The notes beneath the pieces are model-generated. The model was given only the letters and a program-made list of their open reading frames with translations, was not told the DNA's origin and ran no database searches. Shown in pieces: positions 41,640 to 54,300 of a stretch of 64,000 nt of DNA (positions are counted from its first letter, which is position 1; each line of letters opens with the position of its first letter). Location: NCBI GenBank assembly GCA_037893245.1, contig JBAIAA010000013.1, forward strand, positions 1,116,001-1,180,000, given 5' to 3'. This DNA is from Crossaster papposus (taxonomy: Eukaryota; Echinodermata; Asteroidea; Velatida; Solasteridae). The position numbers were made by a program, and so were the translations under genes.

Positions 41640-44600
41640 AGAGAATTTGTGTTATGAAGAAGATGGATAATATATGGTATACAAAGATAATTGACGTAAT
41701 AAAAAAGAGCAAAAATCAAGATTATATCTGTCAGGTTAAATTGTTTAGGAATTTTCAAAGGAAAAGTAACTTCCGGTCAACTTCTTCCTAGCATGAAGCT
41801 GATTAAATACGCTGGTTATAAAGTGATTTCAGCAAACTTCGCCACAGATTTTAACCATTTTTCAACCTTCCGCTAGAGGGCGCCGATAATTTCTTTTGAA
41901 AAGTTTATTCTAGCCAGACACTAACATCGTTGAAAGTAAGTTCATATAATTTTTCACTTTCAAATTATACGGCACTTCCGGTTTAGACCGGAAGGAACAC
42001 GTGATTTCACGCGATAAAATGAAGATTCTGGAATCTGTTGCCACAAAAATCAAGTTTTGGTCTTTTGTGGTTAATTTATTTTCAAAGATTAAATCAATTG
42101 CATCTTTACAATGACGTCACCTCTGATGACCTTACCGTGACGTATGTCTGCTAGGCACGAGCTTACTTGGGTTAAGTTTTATGGAAATACGACTTTGTTC
42201 TCTGGTAAAAGTACTTGTGCAAAAAAACGTGTACAAAATCTATGGAGTTTAGGTTACTAAAAGAGAAAGAAATAAAGAAAACTAGAACTACGTCTGTTCG
42301 AGGAACAGAACATAGGGCTTTTTCGCATTCGCAATTTTTTAGATTAAATATTTCAAAAATTGAACTTTTATACCATCAAAACAATTTAAAATGAATTCAA
42401 ACAGATTAAAACGATGACGTCACACGTTTGTGAACTATTTGTGCAACTATCCATCACCTAACAATACAAACAGATGTGTTATATTAGCACGTTCCGTTGC
42501 TGAGATATGGCTTAAAGGTCTTAAAACGTAATAATTTAAATATAATCGTAATATGATGTAACATTTGTCAACATGCCGATAGAGGACGCTATCACATTTA
42601 ATGAAGTCACCGTTGACTTTGTTGTTATTTACAACCTAGCCAGCGCCTAACATCGTTGAAAGTAAGTTCACATCGTTTTCCACTTCTAAATTATAATGCA
42701 CTACCAGTTTAGACCGGAAGGAAGGGTCAGGTTTTGTTGCATGTAATACAAATTATGAAGACCATGGATTAATCTATCAATTCCCTTAAAAATCTAAATC
42801 AGATCTCTTACAGTTGATTTTATATTGATTTTCAAAGATTAAATCTAGAAATATTTGGTTGCTCGTAATCTGACATTTGATGACGTCATCGTGACGTAAC
42901 TAACAGAAAGCTCGAGAGCTGTCTTTACTTTGCTATCTGATGCAAAAATCTGGATTATATCTATAGCGGTTGATTTTTAAGCGATTGTTTAAGGTTTAAA
43001 GGATTTTTTTCATTGTAACTTCCGGTTTGGTGACGTCATAAATATTTCTCCTTCCCAATATGGTCTAAGCATGAAGCTAATTATATACACCGGTTATAAA
43101 GTGGTTTCAGCAAAATTCGCCACACACATCAACAGATTATTCATTTTAACAATTTTTCAACCTGCCGCTAGAGGGCGCTATAACATATTATGACGTCGCC
43201 TGATTTTTTTTGAAAAAGTTTATTCTAGCCAGACACTAACATCGTTGAAAGTAAGTTCATATCATTTTTCACTTTCAAATTATGAGGCACTTCCGGTTTG
43301 GACCGGAAGGAAGGGTCACGTGATTTTACGCACACGAGATAAAATGAAGATTCTGGATTATTCTATCTATTGCCACAAAAATCAAGTTTCGGTCTTTTGT
43401 GGTTGATTTGTTATTTATTTTTAAAGATTAAATCAATTGCACCTTTAAGATGACGTCATGTGACCCCTGACGACGTAACCATGACGTATGTCTGCGAGAC
43501 ACGAGTTTACTATAGGGTCTTCACCTGGGTTAAGTTTTATGGAAATACGACTTTGTTTTTCGTTAAAAGTGCTTGGAATTGTGCAAACAACGTTCACAAA
43601 GTCTATGGGATTGGATTCTGCGTAGCCGAGAGCCTGTTTACCTACCTGTCGCACACGGCGCCCTTCCCCATAGGCAATTTGATGACGTCATCCTGTTTCG
43701 CTTGTTGGCGGCTAGTGTCCTCTTGGGTGAGCGTACATTTGCATGCACGTACGATGTCAGTAGTGATACATTCGCTCAATGCATAGTACACTATCAGTGT
43801 ATACGTACGTACATATACAAGCATGTACACTCCTATTATACGTGTGCCATGCACATATAAGGGGTCAATGCTTTATGCGCCTAGGCCAAAACGATTGAAT
43901 TTCAAGGGTGCCGCAGGGTATGTCCAAGTTCGTGAACTACTTTTACACTAACCTTTAGAGCAACAATCAAGATTATATCTGTCAGGTTTAATTTTTTAGG
44001 AATTCTCAAAGGAAAAAAAGTCTTTTCATTGTAACTTCCGGTCTGGTGACGTCATAATTTTTTCTTCTCGTCGACTTGTTCCTAGCATGAAGCTGATTAA
44101 ATACACCGGTTATAAAGTGATTTCCGCAAACTTCGCCACACAGATTATTCATTTTAACCATTTTTCAACTTGCCGCTAGAGGGCGCTACAACATGTTATG
44201 ACGTCGCCTTTATTTTTTTTGAAAAATACAATCTAGCCAGACACTAACATCGTTGAAAGTAAGTTCATATCATTTATCACTTTTGAATTATAAGGCACTT
44301 CCGGTTCAGACCGGAAGGAAGGGTCACGTGATTTCACGCACACGAGATAAAATGAAGATCTTGGATTATTCTATCTGTTGCCACAAAAATCAAGTTTCGG
44401 TCTTTTGCGGTTGATTTTGTATTGATTTTCAAAGATTAAATCAATTACACCTTTAAGATGACGTCACGTGACCCCTGATGACGTCACCATGACGTATGTC
44501 GGCTAGGCACGAGCTTACTATAGGGTCTTCAATTGGGTTAAGTTTTATGGAAATACGACTTTGTTTTCTATTAAAAGTACTTGTGCAAAAGAACGTGTAC

Positions 44601-46030
44601 AAAGTCTATGGCATTTTGGTCCCAAAAAGAAAAAAAAGAAGTAAAAGAAAAAACTAGAACTACGTCTGTTCGAGGAACAGAACATAGGGCTTTTTCGTAT
44701 TCGGAATTTTTTAGAATATTTGTTTTCAAAATTTGAACTTTGTTACTATCAAAACAATTTGAAATCATTAAAAACGAATTTAAATTAATTTAAACAGATT
44801 ACAATTATTTCAAAATGATTAAAACGTTGACGTCACACGTTTGTGAACTTTGTTTGCAACTATCTATAACCTAACTATACAAAATGAGGTGGTATATTAA
44901 CAAGATCCGTTGCTGAGATATGGCTTCAAGGTCTAAAAACGTAACAATTCAAATATAATCGTAATATGCCGTAACATTTGTCAACATGCCGCTATAGGGC
45001 GCCTTAACATTTTATGAAGTCACCGTTAACTTTTTTGTTACTTACAACCTAGCCAGCGCCTAACATTGTTAAAAGTAAGTTCACATCGTTTTCCACTTTT
45101 AAGTTATAAGGCACTTCCGGTTTGGACCGGAAGGAATTGTCAGGTTTTGTTTGCATGTAATACAATTATGAAGACCATGGATTAATCTATCAATCCCCCT
45201 TAAAAATCTAAATCAGATCTTTTACAGTTGATTTTATATTGATTTTCAAAGATTAAATCTATAAATATTTGGTTGCTTATAATCTGACACTTGATGACGT
45301 CATCGTGACGTAATTAACAGAAAGCTCAAGAGCTGTCTTAACTTTGCTATTTGAAGCAAAAATCTGGAATATATCTATCGCGGTTGATTTTTAAGCGACT
45401 TTTTAAGGTTTAAAGGTCTTTTCATTGTAACTTCCGGTTTGGTGACGTCATCAATATTTCTCTTTTTCAATATGTTCTTAGCACGAAGCTGATTATATAC
45501 ACCGGTTATACAGTGAATTCAGCAAACTTCGCCACACACATCAACAAATTATGCATTTTAACGATTTTTCAACCTGCCGCTAGAGGGCGCTATAACGTAT
45601 TATGACGTCGCCGGTAATTTTTTTGAAAAGTTTATTCTAGCCAGACACTAACATCGTTGAAAGTAAGTTCATATCATTTTCCAGTTTTAAATTATAAGGC
45701 ACTTCCGGTTTGGACCGGAAGGAAGGGTCACGTGATGTTACGCACACGAGATAAAATGAAGATCCTGGATTATTCTATATGTTGCCACAAAAATCAAGTT
45801 TCGGTCTTTTGCGGTTGATTTGTTATTTAATTTCAAAGATTAAATCAATTACACCTTTAAGATGACGTCACGTGACCCCTGATGACGTCACCATGACGTA
45901 TTTCTGCGAGACACGAGTTCACTATAGGGTCGTCACCTGGGTTAAGTTTTATAAAAATACGACTTTGTTTTCTGGTAAAAGTACTTGTGCAAAAAAACGT
46001 GTACAAAGTCTATGGGGTTTAGGTTACTAA
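41640..46030. repeat. Composite higher-order repeat with TGACGTCA and CCGGAAG motifs
   Basis: Three modules recur. A (about 41868, 43145, 44165, 45565) contains CTAGCCAGACACTAACATCG, CACTTCCGGTTTGGACCGGA and ATGACGTCACGTGACCCCTG. B (about 42580, 44985) contains AACCTAGCCAGCGCCTAACA and GAAGACCATGGATTAATC. C (about 41750, 43010, 44020, 45420) contains TTGTAACTTCCGGT and ATACACCGGTTATAAAGTG. A link, ACTACGTCTGTTCGAGGAAC, stands at 42285 and 44655. The order is C-A-link-B-C-A, C-A-link-B-C-A with the middle link and B missing. No coding capacity. Origin (decayed transposon or satellite) is undecided. Confidence 0.75.
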
Positions 46031-46085
46031 AAGAAAAAAAGAAAAAAAGAAGAAGAAGAAAAAAAAAAATCAGAACAAAAACAAA

Positions 46086-46204
46086 GGCTTTTTCGCAACT
46101 TGCGAAAAAGCCAAAAAAAACAGAACAAAAACAAAGGCTTTTTCGCAAAATTGCGAAAAAGCCAAAAATCATAACAAAAACAAAGGCTTTTTCACAAAAA
46201 AGCC
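46086..46204. repeat. Three spaced hairpins GGCTTTTTCGCAA...TTGCGAAAAAGCC
   Basis: Near-perfect palindromes lie at 46086-46112 and 46136-46163 and a decayed one at 46185-46204, about 50 bp apart and linked by AACAAAAACAAA. They close the right end of the composite repeat. Confidence 0.75.
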
Positions 46205-48843
46205 CCCCCCAAAAAAGAATAAAACAAATTTAACGAAAACAAAAGCTGTTTTGGTGAAAAACGAAACAGCTAATAAACATTTCAGGCTTTGTGTTCATTT
46301 GATTTGTATACATTTTCAGAAAGCAGTGTCCAGATATCATCAAGTAGTCAGTATTGGTGAGCTTCAAATTTTCAAAGTTGCTTACTGGCACAGTTATCAT
46401 ATGAACACTGATAACATTGTAATATAGCAAACAAAAACTGGGCGAAAATGTAGTTAAAGGATTGCCTGACATGAGAGACTTAAACAAGTTCAAGAAAATC
46501 TCAAATACATTTTAACGTAGATATGATTACTGTAAGTAGCAACACAAATCTTAAATTTGGGGGGTTTCCTGGAACTTGTACAAGTCTCTCACCTTAGGAA
46601 ACCCTTCATCTATCTTTTACCCCAATTTATGGACACACCATTTTTTCCTATGTTTTGTTTGCTAGGCTAAATATCACAATGTTAATATTGTTCATATGAT
46701 TTTCCATAAGGTTTTAATATAAAGCTCACCAATACTGACTAATTGATGATATCTGGAGAGAGTGTAATGTGCGCACATTTATGGGTTCACAAAGTTGTCA
46801 TTTTGGATGTTCACATAATTATTCAGTCACTTATATGATTTAGAAAAAACTATTGAAGTAAGGAGAATCACCAAAATAAACTTTTCAAAAAATAATAATA
46901 AATCCAAATATAGGAATAAATATATTACGCTGCATTAACAATTTATGCAAATTATTCATATGTCCACCACTTAGATTTTTAGTATGTCATTCTAGGGACC
47001 TCATAGAAGTGCACTGTGGTAATAAATATTCGATTGCAATTTGTGTAAGGTCAAAACTTATTTTTCCTGGAGTTTATGGAATTATTATTATTTATTCGAC
47101 CCAACAACATAGACAAACATTCTCCAAAAAAAACAAATTTACAGGTATACAACAAATGTAATAATAAAAACCCGAAGACAGGATGGGAGCCATATAAATA
47201 TACAAAATAAAACAAATTATGTGGGGCCAGGGAAAGCAAAAGTAAAATTAACAACTGTTACCCGCAGGTATGCTATCTCACACATATAGCAAAAACACAC
47301 AACAAAAACAATACTAATTGGCCCCCATTGATAAACTAATGATGGCATTAACCGGATAAAACTTAGTTTTCAGGAAAGAATGAGTGCTTCAGATCTCTTA
47401 GAAAATGAGAGGAAGAGTTGATGACAGCAGAATCTTTAATATGGGGGGAAGAGCATTACAAAGTCTAGGAAATCTACGGGTAGGGGAGTAAAAGAGAGCT
47501 TGAGTATGGGCGGGGAGATGTCGAAATGTGAGAGAATCGGGATGTCTTCGATTAATGGCCGTGTTATCCGTGACAGATTCACAGTAACCCAAAAAGAGTT
47601 GTGGATTGTCAAAACTTACGTTGTCTTGCCCTGGGCGGGCAGCATGCCTCTAAGTTCTCGCAACCTGGAAGCCACAAAACTCCTGCAGACGAGAACCGTC
47701 ACTCTTGCTCTGCGCGCTCTTTGATGGTCTAAAAAGAAGGGATTTTATACTTTTCTTTCAAAGTTCACATTATGCCACAATTCCATGGCACTGCTTATAT
47801 AATTAGGCACATGATTATGAACCTTGGCCTGATTCAAAGAGGTCATACGTCGTAAGCACAACAAATTAGCATGCTTAACCAGTTCAGGCCGGGATTATTT
47901 TGACCCGGCCCAGGATTGTTTTTCACAAACCTCAATTCGAGACGGGTTTAGGCCGGCGTCTGTGGGTAGCACACCTGATATTCACCTGCCACAGGAAAGT
48001 TAGCCCAATTCTCTGTTATAGTCAGCACGTTTCTGAAACCAATAAGCAGCGCCATGAAATTGGACCCAGTTAATAAACACAATCATCAATCAATCAATAC
48101 ATTCAATGTGTTATTAGTTTCTTAGATTTCAGGTTCCCCCATCGTTTAACACAAGACATGGTATAAATCAAAGAGCAAAGTAGTAACAGGAATCATGGCA
48201 GAGTCTATAAAACTTCACACACATCTTCAAACATGTCCATTATATGTTTAGACAAGACTATCGCATGCCATTATGATGCCCCACAAGTCCCCACAACTCT
48301 CAAAAAGTCCATCATGTATTCATCACAAGTCCCCACAAGCCTATCGCACGTTCTCATTCATGTCATAATGCCCTACAAGTCTTCACAAGTACCCACGAGT
48401 AGTCAAGTACCCAAACAAATCATCACAATTTCTAACATGTCCTCATAATACCCCACAAGACCTTGATTCAGAAAAGCCTTTTCAACCATGTGATCTACAC
48501 ATGGGCATGATTTAGCCCACTCTTTATACGATAGCACTGCCCGACTAGCCAGTCAGTCAATAAGTTAGTCAGCCACTAAGCACACATTGGGTTAGTCATT
48601 TCATGAAGCTGCTAAGCCCAAAAATTTGCATGAACATTCTTTCTTGTCAAAAACAGGGTTACAGACAACAAAATTGGGTGATGTATATTGTTTGGGACAT
48701 TCAGCTGGTTTTTACTTAGCATGAAAAGCACATGTAGTTTTAGCTAGTATAGTAGTAACCTGTCTTTAACGAGCAAGACTTTTTTGTGCTTTAGCAGCTC
48801 ATTAACATTGACCCCAGAACCAGCACAACTCGTCTCATTGTAC
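46205..48843. other. No gene supported; small repeats
   Basis: A fragment at 47875-47975 begins TTAACCAGTTCAGGCCGG like MITE family P. 48260-48470 is an irregular ACAAGTCCCCACAAG repeat. Frames at 47398-47724 show no convincing domain. Confidence 0.5.
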
Positions 48844-49227
48844 CTTGTAGAACTCCCTCAGAAACAGCGGGTTGGTGTCGTCCTGGAGATCTCCAATCTT
48901 GATGTGTGCCAGGCAGTGCATGATCAGCATGACAAACTCCCCGACCGACTCCAGGCGCTCCCGCCGAACAAAGAGAATGTTGGCGGCACGCTGGTAGAAG
49001 AAGGAGCGCCGGTACATGTTGCGATGATAGTCGTTCTGCGGCAGGTGGGAGGCCAGTGGGAGGCCAGGAGGAGGGTGACGTTGGGGGTGCGGTTGGTCCT
49101 CTGCAAGAGGCGTACGAAAAGACACCGAAGCGATAGACCACAAACCGGCTCGGCGTGATGCTGTTGATGTCATTGGTGAGAAGCCACTGGGCATCCTTGA
49201 TATCGATGAAGGCATCTGAAACGGCTC
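48844..49227 (-). pseudogene. Minus-strand exon M2 (conserved C-terminal region, frameshifted)
   Basis: On the minus strand an acceptor TTTAATCACCAG precedes AVSDAFIDIKDAQWLLTND and SITPSRFVVYRFGVF. After two frame changes it continues TNRTPNVTLLLAS, then NDYHRNMYRRSFFYQRAA, NILFVRRERLESVGEFVM and LIMHCLAHIKIGDLQ, with donor AAG|GTACAA. I associate these blocks, from memory, with the C-terminal part of large Cys-rich proteins like the one encoded at 15.6-38.8 kb. The function is unknown. Two indels near 49090 and 49050 break the exon. Confidence 0.55.
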
Positions 49228-49439
49228 CTGGTGATTAAACAACAGTTTTTAAAGGATTAGGATTATGTCTCTTAAGTCTATCAAAAAAATGATAGTTGTG
49301 AGGTACCACCATATTGCAGACCTTCACCTCCCTACTTTTACCCTACTTGACTTCCCCAGTCTCCGGACGATGGGCAGAGCATACTATCTGAAATGTTGAG
49401 TTTCCTCTGGTTCCTTCTAAAACCACGAATCTCACTAAT

Positions 49440-49790
49440 TACCGTGGTGTTACTGCAAACTACTGGGAGTAGGGATTTAAAACAAACAGATATAGGACAA
49501 AGTAGGCCCTTCGCAGAACAAAATAAAAATGAAAGTAGGACTTTAAAACAAACAAACATCTAAGTAGGCCCTTTGCAGAACAAAATCAGGATGAAAGTAG
49601 GGACTTAAACAAACCAAACATAGAACAAAGTAGACCCTTCGCAGAACAAAATCAAGATGAAAGTAGGGCTTTAAAACAAACAGATATAGAACAAAATCAG
49701 AATGAAATTCGGACTTTGAAATAAAAAACATAGGACAAATTAGGCCCTTTGCAGAACAAAATCAGGATGAAATTCGGACTTTTGCGGACT
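49440..49790. repeat. About 66-bp tandem repeat, 5 copies
   Basis: The unit includes GACAAAGTAGGCCCTTTGC, AGAACAAAATCAGGATGAAA and GTAGGACTTTAAAACAAAC. Related GTAGAA and AAGTAG wording continues at 49990-50060 and 57485-57680, on either side of the Ty3 element, showing the element inserted into such sequence. Confidence 0.75.
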
Positions 49791-50495
49791 TTACATGTAG
49801 GAGTGGTTTTCGTTGATACTCGCCCATGTTTACAGCACATAAGCCTCAGTTGGTATGTTAACACTTGTGCTCCATTCCAACTAAGCTTTTGGAAGTACAG
49901 TTGCACTACTCGTACGCCTAAAGCCCTTATTGTACTGTATGACAATGTGTACCACTGTTACAATAATAAGATATACAAAAATTGGAGTTGTGGGATGAAA
50001 AAGTTTGAATTTGAACAAGAAAAAAGTAGAAAAAGTAGCCGCAAGTGTAAACAAAAAACTTGAGTGAGTCAAAAATAACTTTTAGGCAAATTTACACATA
50101 GGTAGAGAAATAAATAGATTAGACAATGCTTTTTGTTAAAACACATTTTATAATTTCTTAATTTAGGTGAGCCTGCCCTTTTTTGTGCGCTATGCGTTCT
50201 AACACTGTTGTGTAGGGAGTGCGAGTGTCTATAGTCTTGGCCTAAGACTGTATTTGGAATTTATTTGTGGACGTACATTTTGTCCCACCAGCACGCAATG
50301 CATATCGCGTGCTTGCCAAACATAATTAACAAAAATCAGTACATTGGCATAGTAATATACACAACCTTGGATAGCTGTGTTTTGCAGGCAGTATATTCAA
50401 TCGCAAGTAATTTTAAATATGCACAGTAGACCAACAATTAGATGATCTTTCACCAACAAAAAAGGAATTAAATGAAAAAAGTAGGTAAGTAAAAG

Positions 50496-50753
50496 TGTTG
50501 CACCCACGGGTGACTCGGACAAGTCACAGGTAGGCGTACTGTGAAGTAAAGAGACAGGGGGAAAACTGGTAATGGTTGTTCTTTGTTGTACTCTTCAATT
50601 CATCTAATGTAAGAATGGCTTGAAGGGTACAAGGACTGCCACATCACCAGTTCTCTGTAGTCTCCTGGGTGTTGCCCATATTGGGGGACTAATACAATTT
50701 AAAAATAGGGGTGCTACCGTTTTTGGAAGGGGGGACCAGATCGGATCCCTACA
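50496..50753 (-). repeat. 3' LTR of Ty3/gypsy element
   Basis: 258 bp, TG...CA, identical to 57223-57480. Beside it (50754-50768, read on the minus strand) lies TTTTTTGGGGGGCGCA, a purine-rich tract fitting the plus-strand primer site. Confidence 0.95.
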
Positions 50754-51378
50754 TGCGCCCCCCAAAAAATAAATGTTGTCCCCAACATTTCTGAAGAAAA
50801 AAACTACAATTAATTGTATATATTTAAAAAAAATATAGTAGAAAGTACACGACGAACTACGCCGTGAAAATGGTATGAAAAAGAATAACCTAAACTATTT
50901 ACAAACATCAAACTACGTATGCTTCAGTGAACAAGTGGGACATAGGAAATATTTTGCTCAGAAACGCAAACAAACTGTATGCTATTCAGTAGTATTTCCC
51001 AAGCACCACATGAATATCGAATTCAAGGGTCCTAGAGTAGCTAATTCTAGGAGGCCAAGGACTTCTTGATCCAAAGGATCATTCTGTAATTTCTGAACCT
51101 TCCAACATCATCAATGTGATTGTAACACTGTGAAGCCTAACAAGTGTCTCTATTACTGGATGGCATTACTTCTAATGGAGACTCCTCATGTATGGGACTC
51201 GTAGGCGGTTGAACCACCATAGGTCCTCAAGTGTTCACAACTGTCTCCAACTACCCTTTTGCTGGCCAGCCTAATCCAGTCCATCCGTAACTCTTTTCCA
51301 CTTGTCGTGATCAACAACCGAATTACTGCGAGATCGCCTTCGGAAGTCTTTTTATGTATGGCTCCCCTCTACACGGAA

Positions 51379-54300
51379 TTACATCGCTGAGACTGTCCCA
51401 TTAGGAGGATGCATGTACGGGAGCTGATTCGTAGGTGGTATCCATGCAAAGTTCTGAATCTGCGGTATCCATGTCCAGCCAGCTGCACGGGTCATCGGGA
51501 CATTTGTCCATGGCCCTTGGTGTGACATCTGTGGCTGAGGCACAACCACTGGAGTAGCTGAATGCTGAACCTGATTCACTCTTGGTTGACCCAGGACATC
51601 ATAAGTAAATCTGGCTGGGGGTTGTCTATTCCGCACGGGATGTTCGATTGGATCAACCTCACCTGGGTCTGAGACTGTATCCTCCATCAGTTGTGGCTCG
51701 TCCCTCCTGTCTGGCGCGTCTGGTGGGACATTCTCTATTGGGGTCTCGGGGCAAAAGGATTCTGCGTCAGGCCGGAGAGGCGAGGATAGATCGGCTGATG
51801 GCAGTCTCTCAGTTGTTCGGCAATCCCTCCAAGAGATCTCCCCCTCATCTGCTGAGCTGTCATCACTGAGGTGATCTCTTGCTCTGTTACGTGACTTGGT
51901 TGCTTTGTTGGTTGCCTTATGTTTAATGGGAACCACTGGGTCATCTGGAGCCAGCCATTCACATGGAAGAAGGTGATTTCTATGAAGTGTACGAACTCGG
52001 CCTGAGTTATCTTCAGGTCTGACATCGTATACTGGGATGTCATCACTTTTTCTTCGTACCACCACATGTATCTTCTCTTCCCAATATGACGTGAGTTTTC
52101 CTGGTCCTCCTGGAAGAGCCAATCGTCTGACAAGAATCCGGTCGCCAGGATGAAGACTACTAGAGTGAACTTTGTGGTCGTAGTGTTTGGCTGCACGGAT
52201 ACTGGCTTTCTCCATCTTTCCTCGAACGATGGTATATGCTTCTTGGAGTTGTTTCTGCCACTGATCCGCATACCGACGAGGGTTAGTATTGGAACACCGT
52301 CTGTCAGCTGCGGGGGTCAACTCAAAGAGTAGGTCCACCCGGAGGCGAGGCTCTCTGCCAAACAGTAAGTAGAATGGTGAAAAGCCAGTGGTTTCCTGCC
52401 GCGTGCTGTTGTAGGCAAACACCACTTTGTTGAGGGAGTCTGTCCATCTGGTCTTTTCTTCATCGGTCAGCGTTCTCAGCATCTGAAGTAGAGTCCGATT
52501 GAATCGCTCCACTTGGCCATTCCCTTGCGGGTGGTAGGGCGTTGTTCTGGAGTGGCCAATGCCGCTGTATTGCTCCAACTGACGAAACAGATGATTTTCA
52601 AATTCCCCACCTTGATCATGGTGAATCCTCTTCGGAAAACCAAACCTCAAGACAAAGTCATTGAAAATCTTCTGTGCCACTGTCTTACCAGACTTGTTTG
52701 TAGTCGGATAGCATTGGGCGAATCGAGTAAAGTGATCCATGATCACTAGGATGTACTCATACCCGCCCTTGCACTTTTCAAGATGAAGAAAATCGATGGA
52801 GATCAATTCAAAGGGTTCGGTAGTGGTGATGCTAGTCAGCGGGGCCCTAGTTGGAATATTTGGACGTTTGTGTTTAAGACATCTGCACTCTTTTGTTACG
52901 TATTGCTCAATATCTCGAGCCATGTGGGGCCAAAAGAAGCGATCCCGTGCTAGGTTAAGGACCCGTTCTGTGCCAAGGTGGCCCATCTCGTCGTGCAGTT
53001 CCTTGAAAACTCTCTCCCTGTACTTCCGTGGAAGGACTACCTGTTTACGGGACTGAGTCTTCCTGATGAGGATGCCGTCAGTATCCAGCTGTAACTGATC
53101 CCACTCCCTCATCAGTGCTCGTGTCTCTGGTAGGTCATCTTGGCGCTGTCGTTTGGATGGTCTTTTCTTCGAGGTCTTGTAATGGATGACCCGACTGACT
53201 GCACCATCTTCCAGCTGATTCTTTGCAAGCGAAGCTCGGTTCAGGACTGGTTGTATTGGGACTGGTGGTATTTCCTCTGGCTGCAAAGACTCATCATCCA
53301 CACCAATCGCTGCAGCCCAGGAAACTTGATGCTCGCTGAAGGCATTAATGCCTTGAACTGCTGCCGTGAAGGCATTTGGTGTTATTTCTTGCGTACACAT
53401 AGTGGTATACTCATCAAAGTCCATGGGAATGCGGGACAGAGCATCGGCATCTTTATTGCTCTTTCCTGGTCTGTACTTGATGGAGAAACGAAAGTCAGCC
53501 AGTTCCGCCACCCAGCGATGTCCCGTTGCATTTAGTCTGGCGGTGGATAGAATGTAAGTCAGTGGATTGTTGTCGGTGTAGACAACAAATGATGGGGCGT
53601 AGAATAGATAGTCGCGAAACTTATCTGTTATCGCCCATTTCAGGGCTAGAAATTCCAATTTTCCCGAGTGAAGATTGTAATTCTTCTCAGCTGGGCTTAG
53701 TGTTCTAGACCCGAAACCGATCACTCTGGTTTTTCCCTCTTGTTTCTGGTACAGTACGGCACCCAGGCCCTCTTGGGATGCATCTGTCGTCAAGAAGAAA
53801 GGCTGGGTGAAGTTTGGGTAAGCCATCACTGGTGGTTGCATGAGACTGTCTATGAGGGAGTTGAGAATTTCCTGATGTTGTTGAGTCCATGTCACGGCCT
53901 GGTGCGAAGGAAGTTGTCCCGACTTCTTAGTGGCAGTGCTTGTCCTTTTCTTCGTCTGTTTTTTGATCGGTACTTGATCTGGTGCAGCATTAGAACTTTT
54001 TGGTACCGACAGCAGATCATACAGAGGCTTGGCCTTGCTGGAGAAGCTTTCCAAGTACTGCCGGTAGTATCCCAACAGTCCTACTACCTTTCGCACATCC
54101 CCGACATTGGCAGGTGTTTTCGCCTTGATTGTCTGGAGAGCTGCAGTGTCTGCAGGGTCTGCTCTGTGTCCAGCAGCTGAGACCAGCCTCCCTAAATACC
54201 GGACTTCCTTCAGGAACAGGTGACACTTCGCTGACTTTAATTTAATGCCATGTTGCTGTAGGCATATTAGTACCTTCTGTACATTCTCCAGGTGTTCTTC

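Noticed and set aside
47398..47724. Possible retrotransposon 3' coding fragment (minus strand, ..CNALPPILK..)
   Set aside because: Only a short motif resembles reverse-transcriptase C-termini; no other block supports it.
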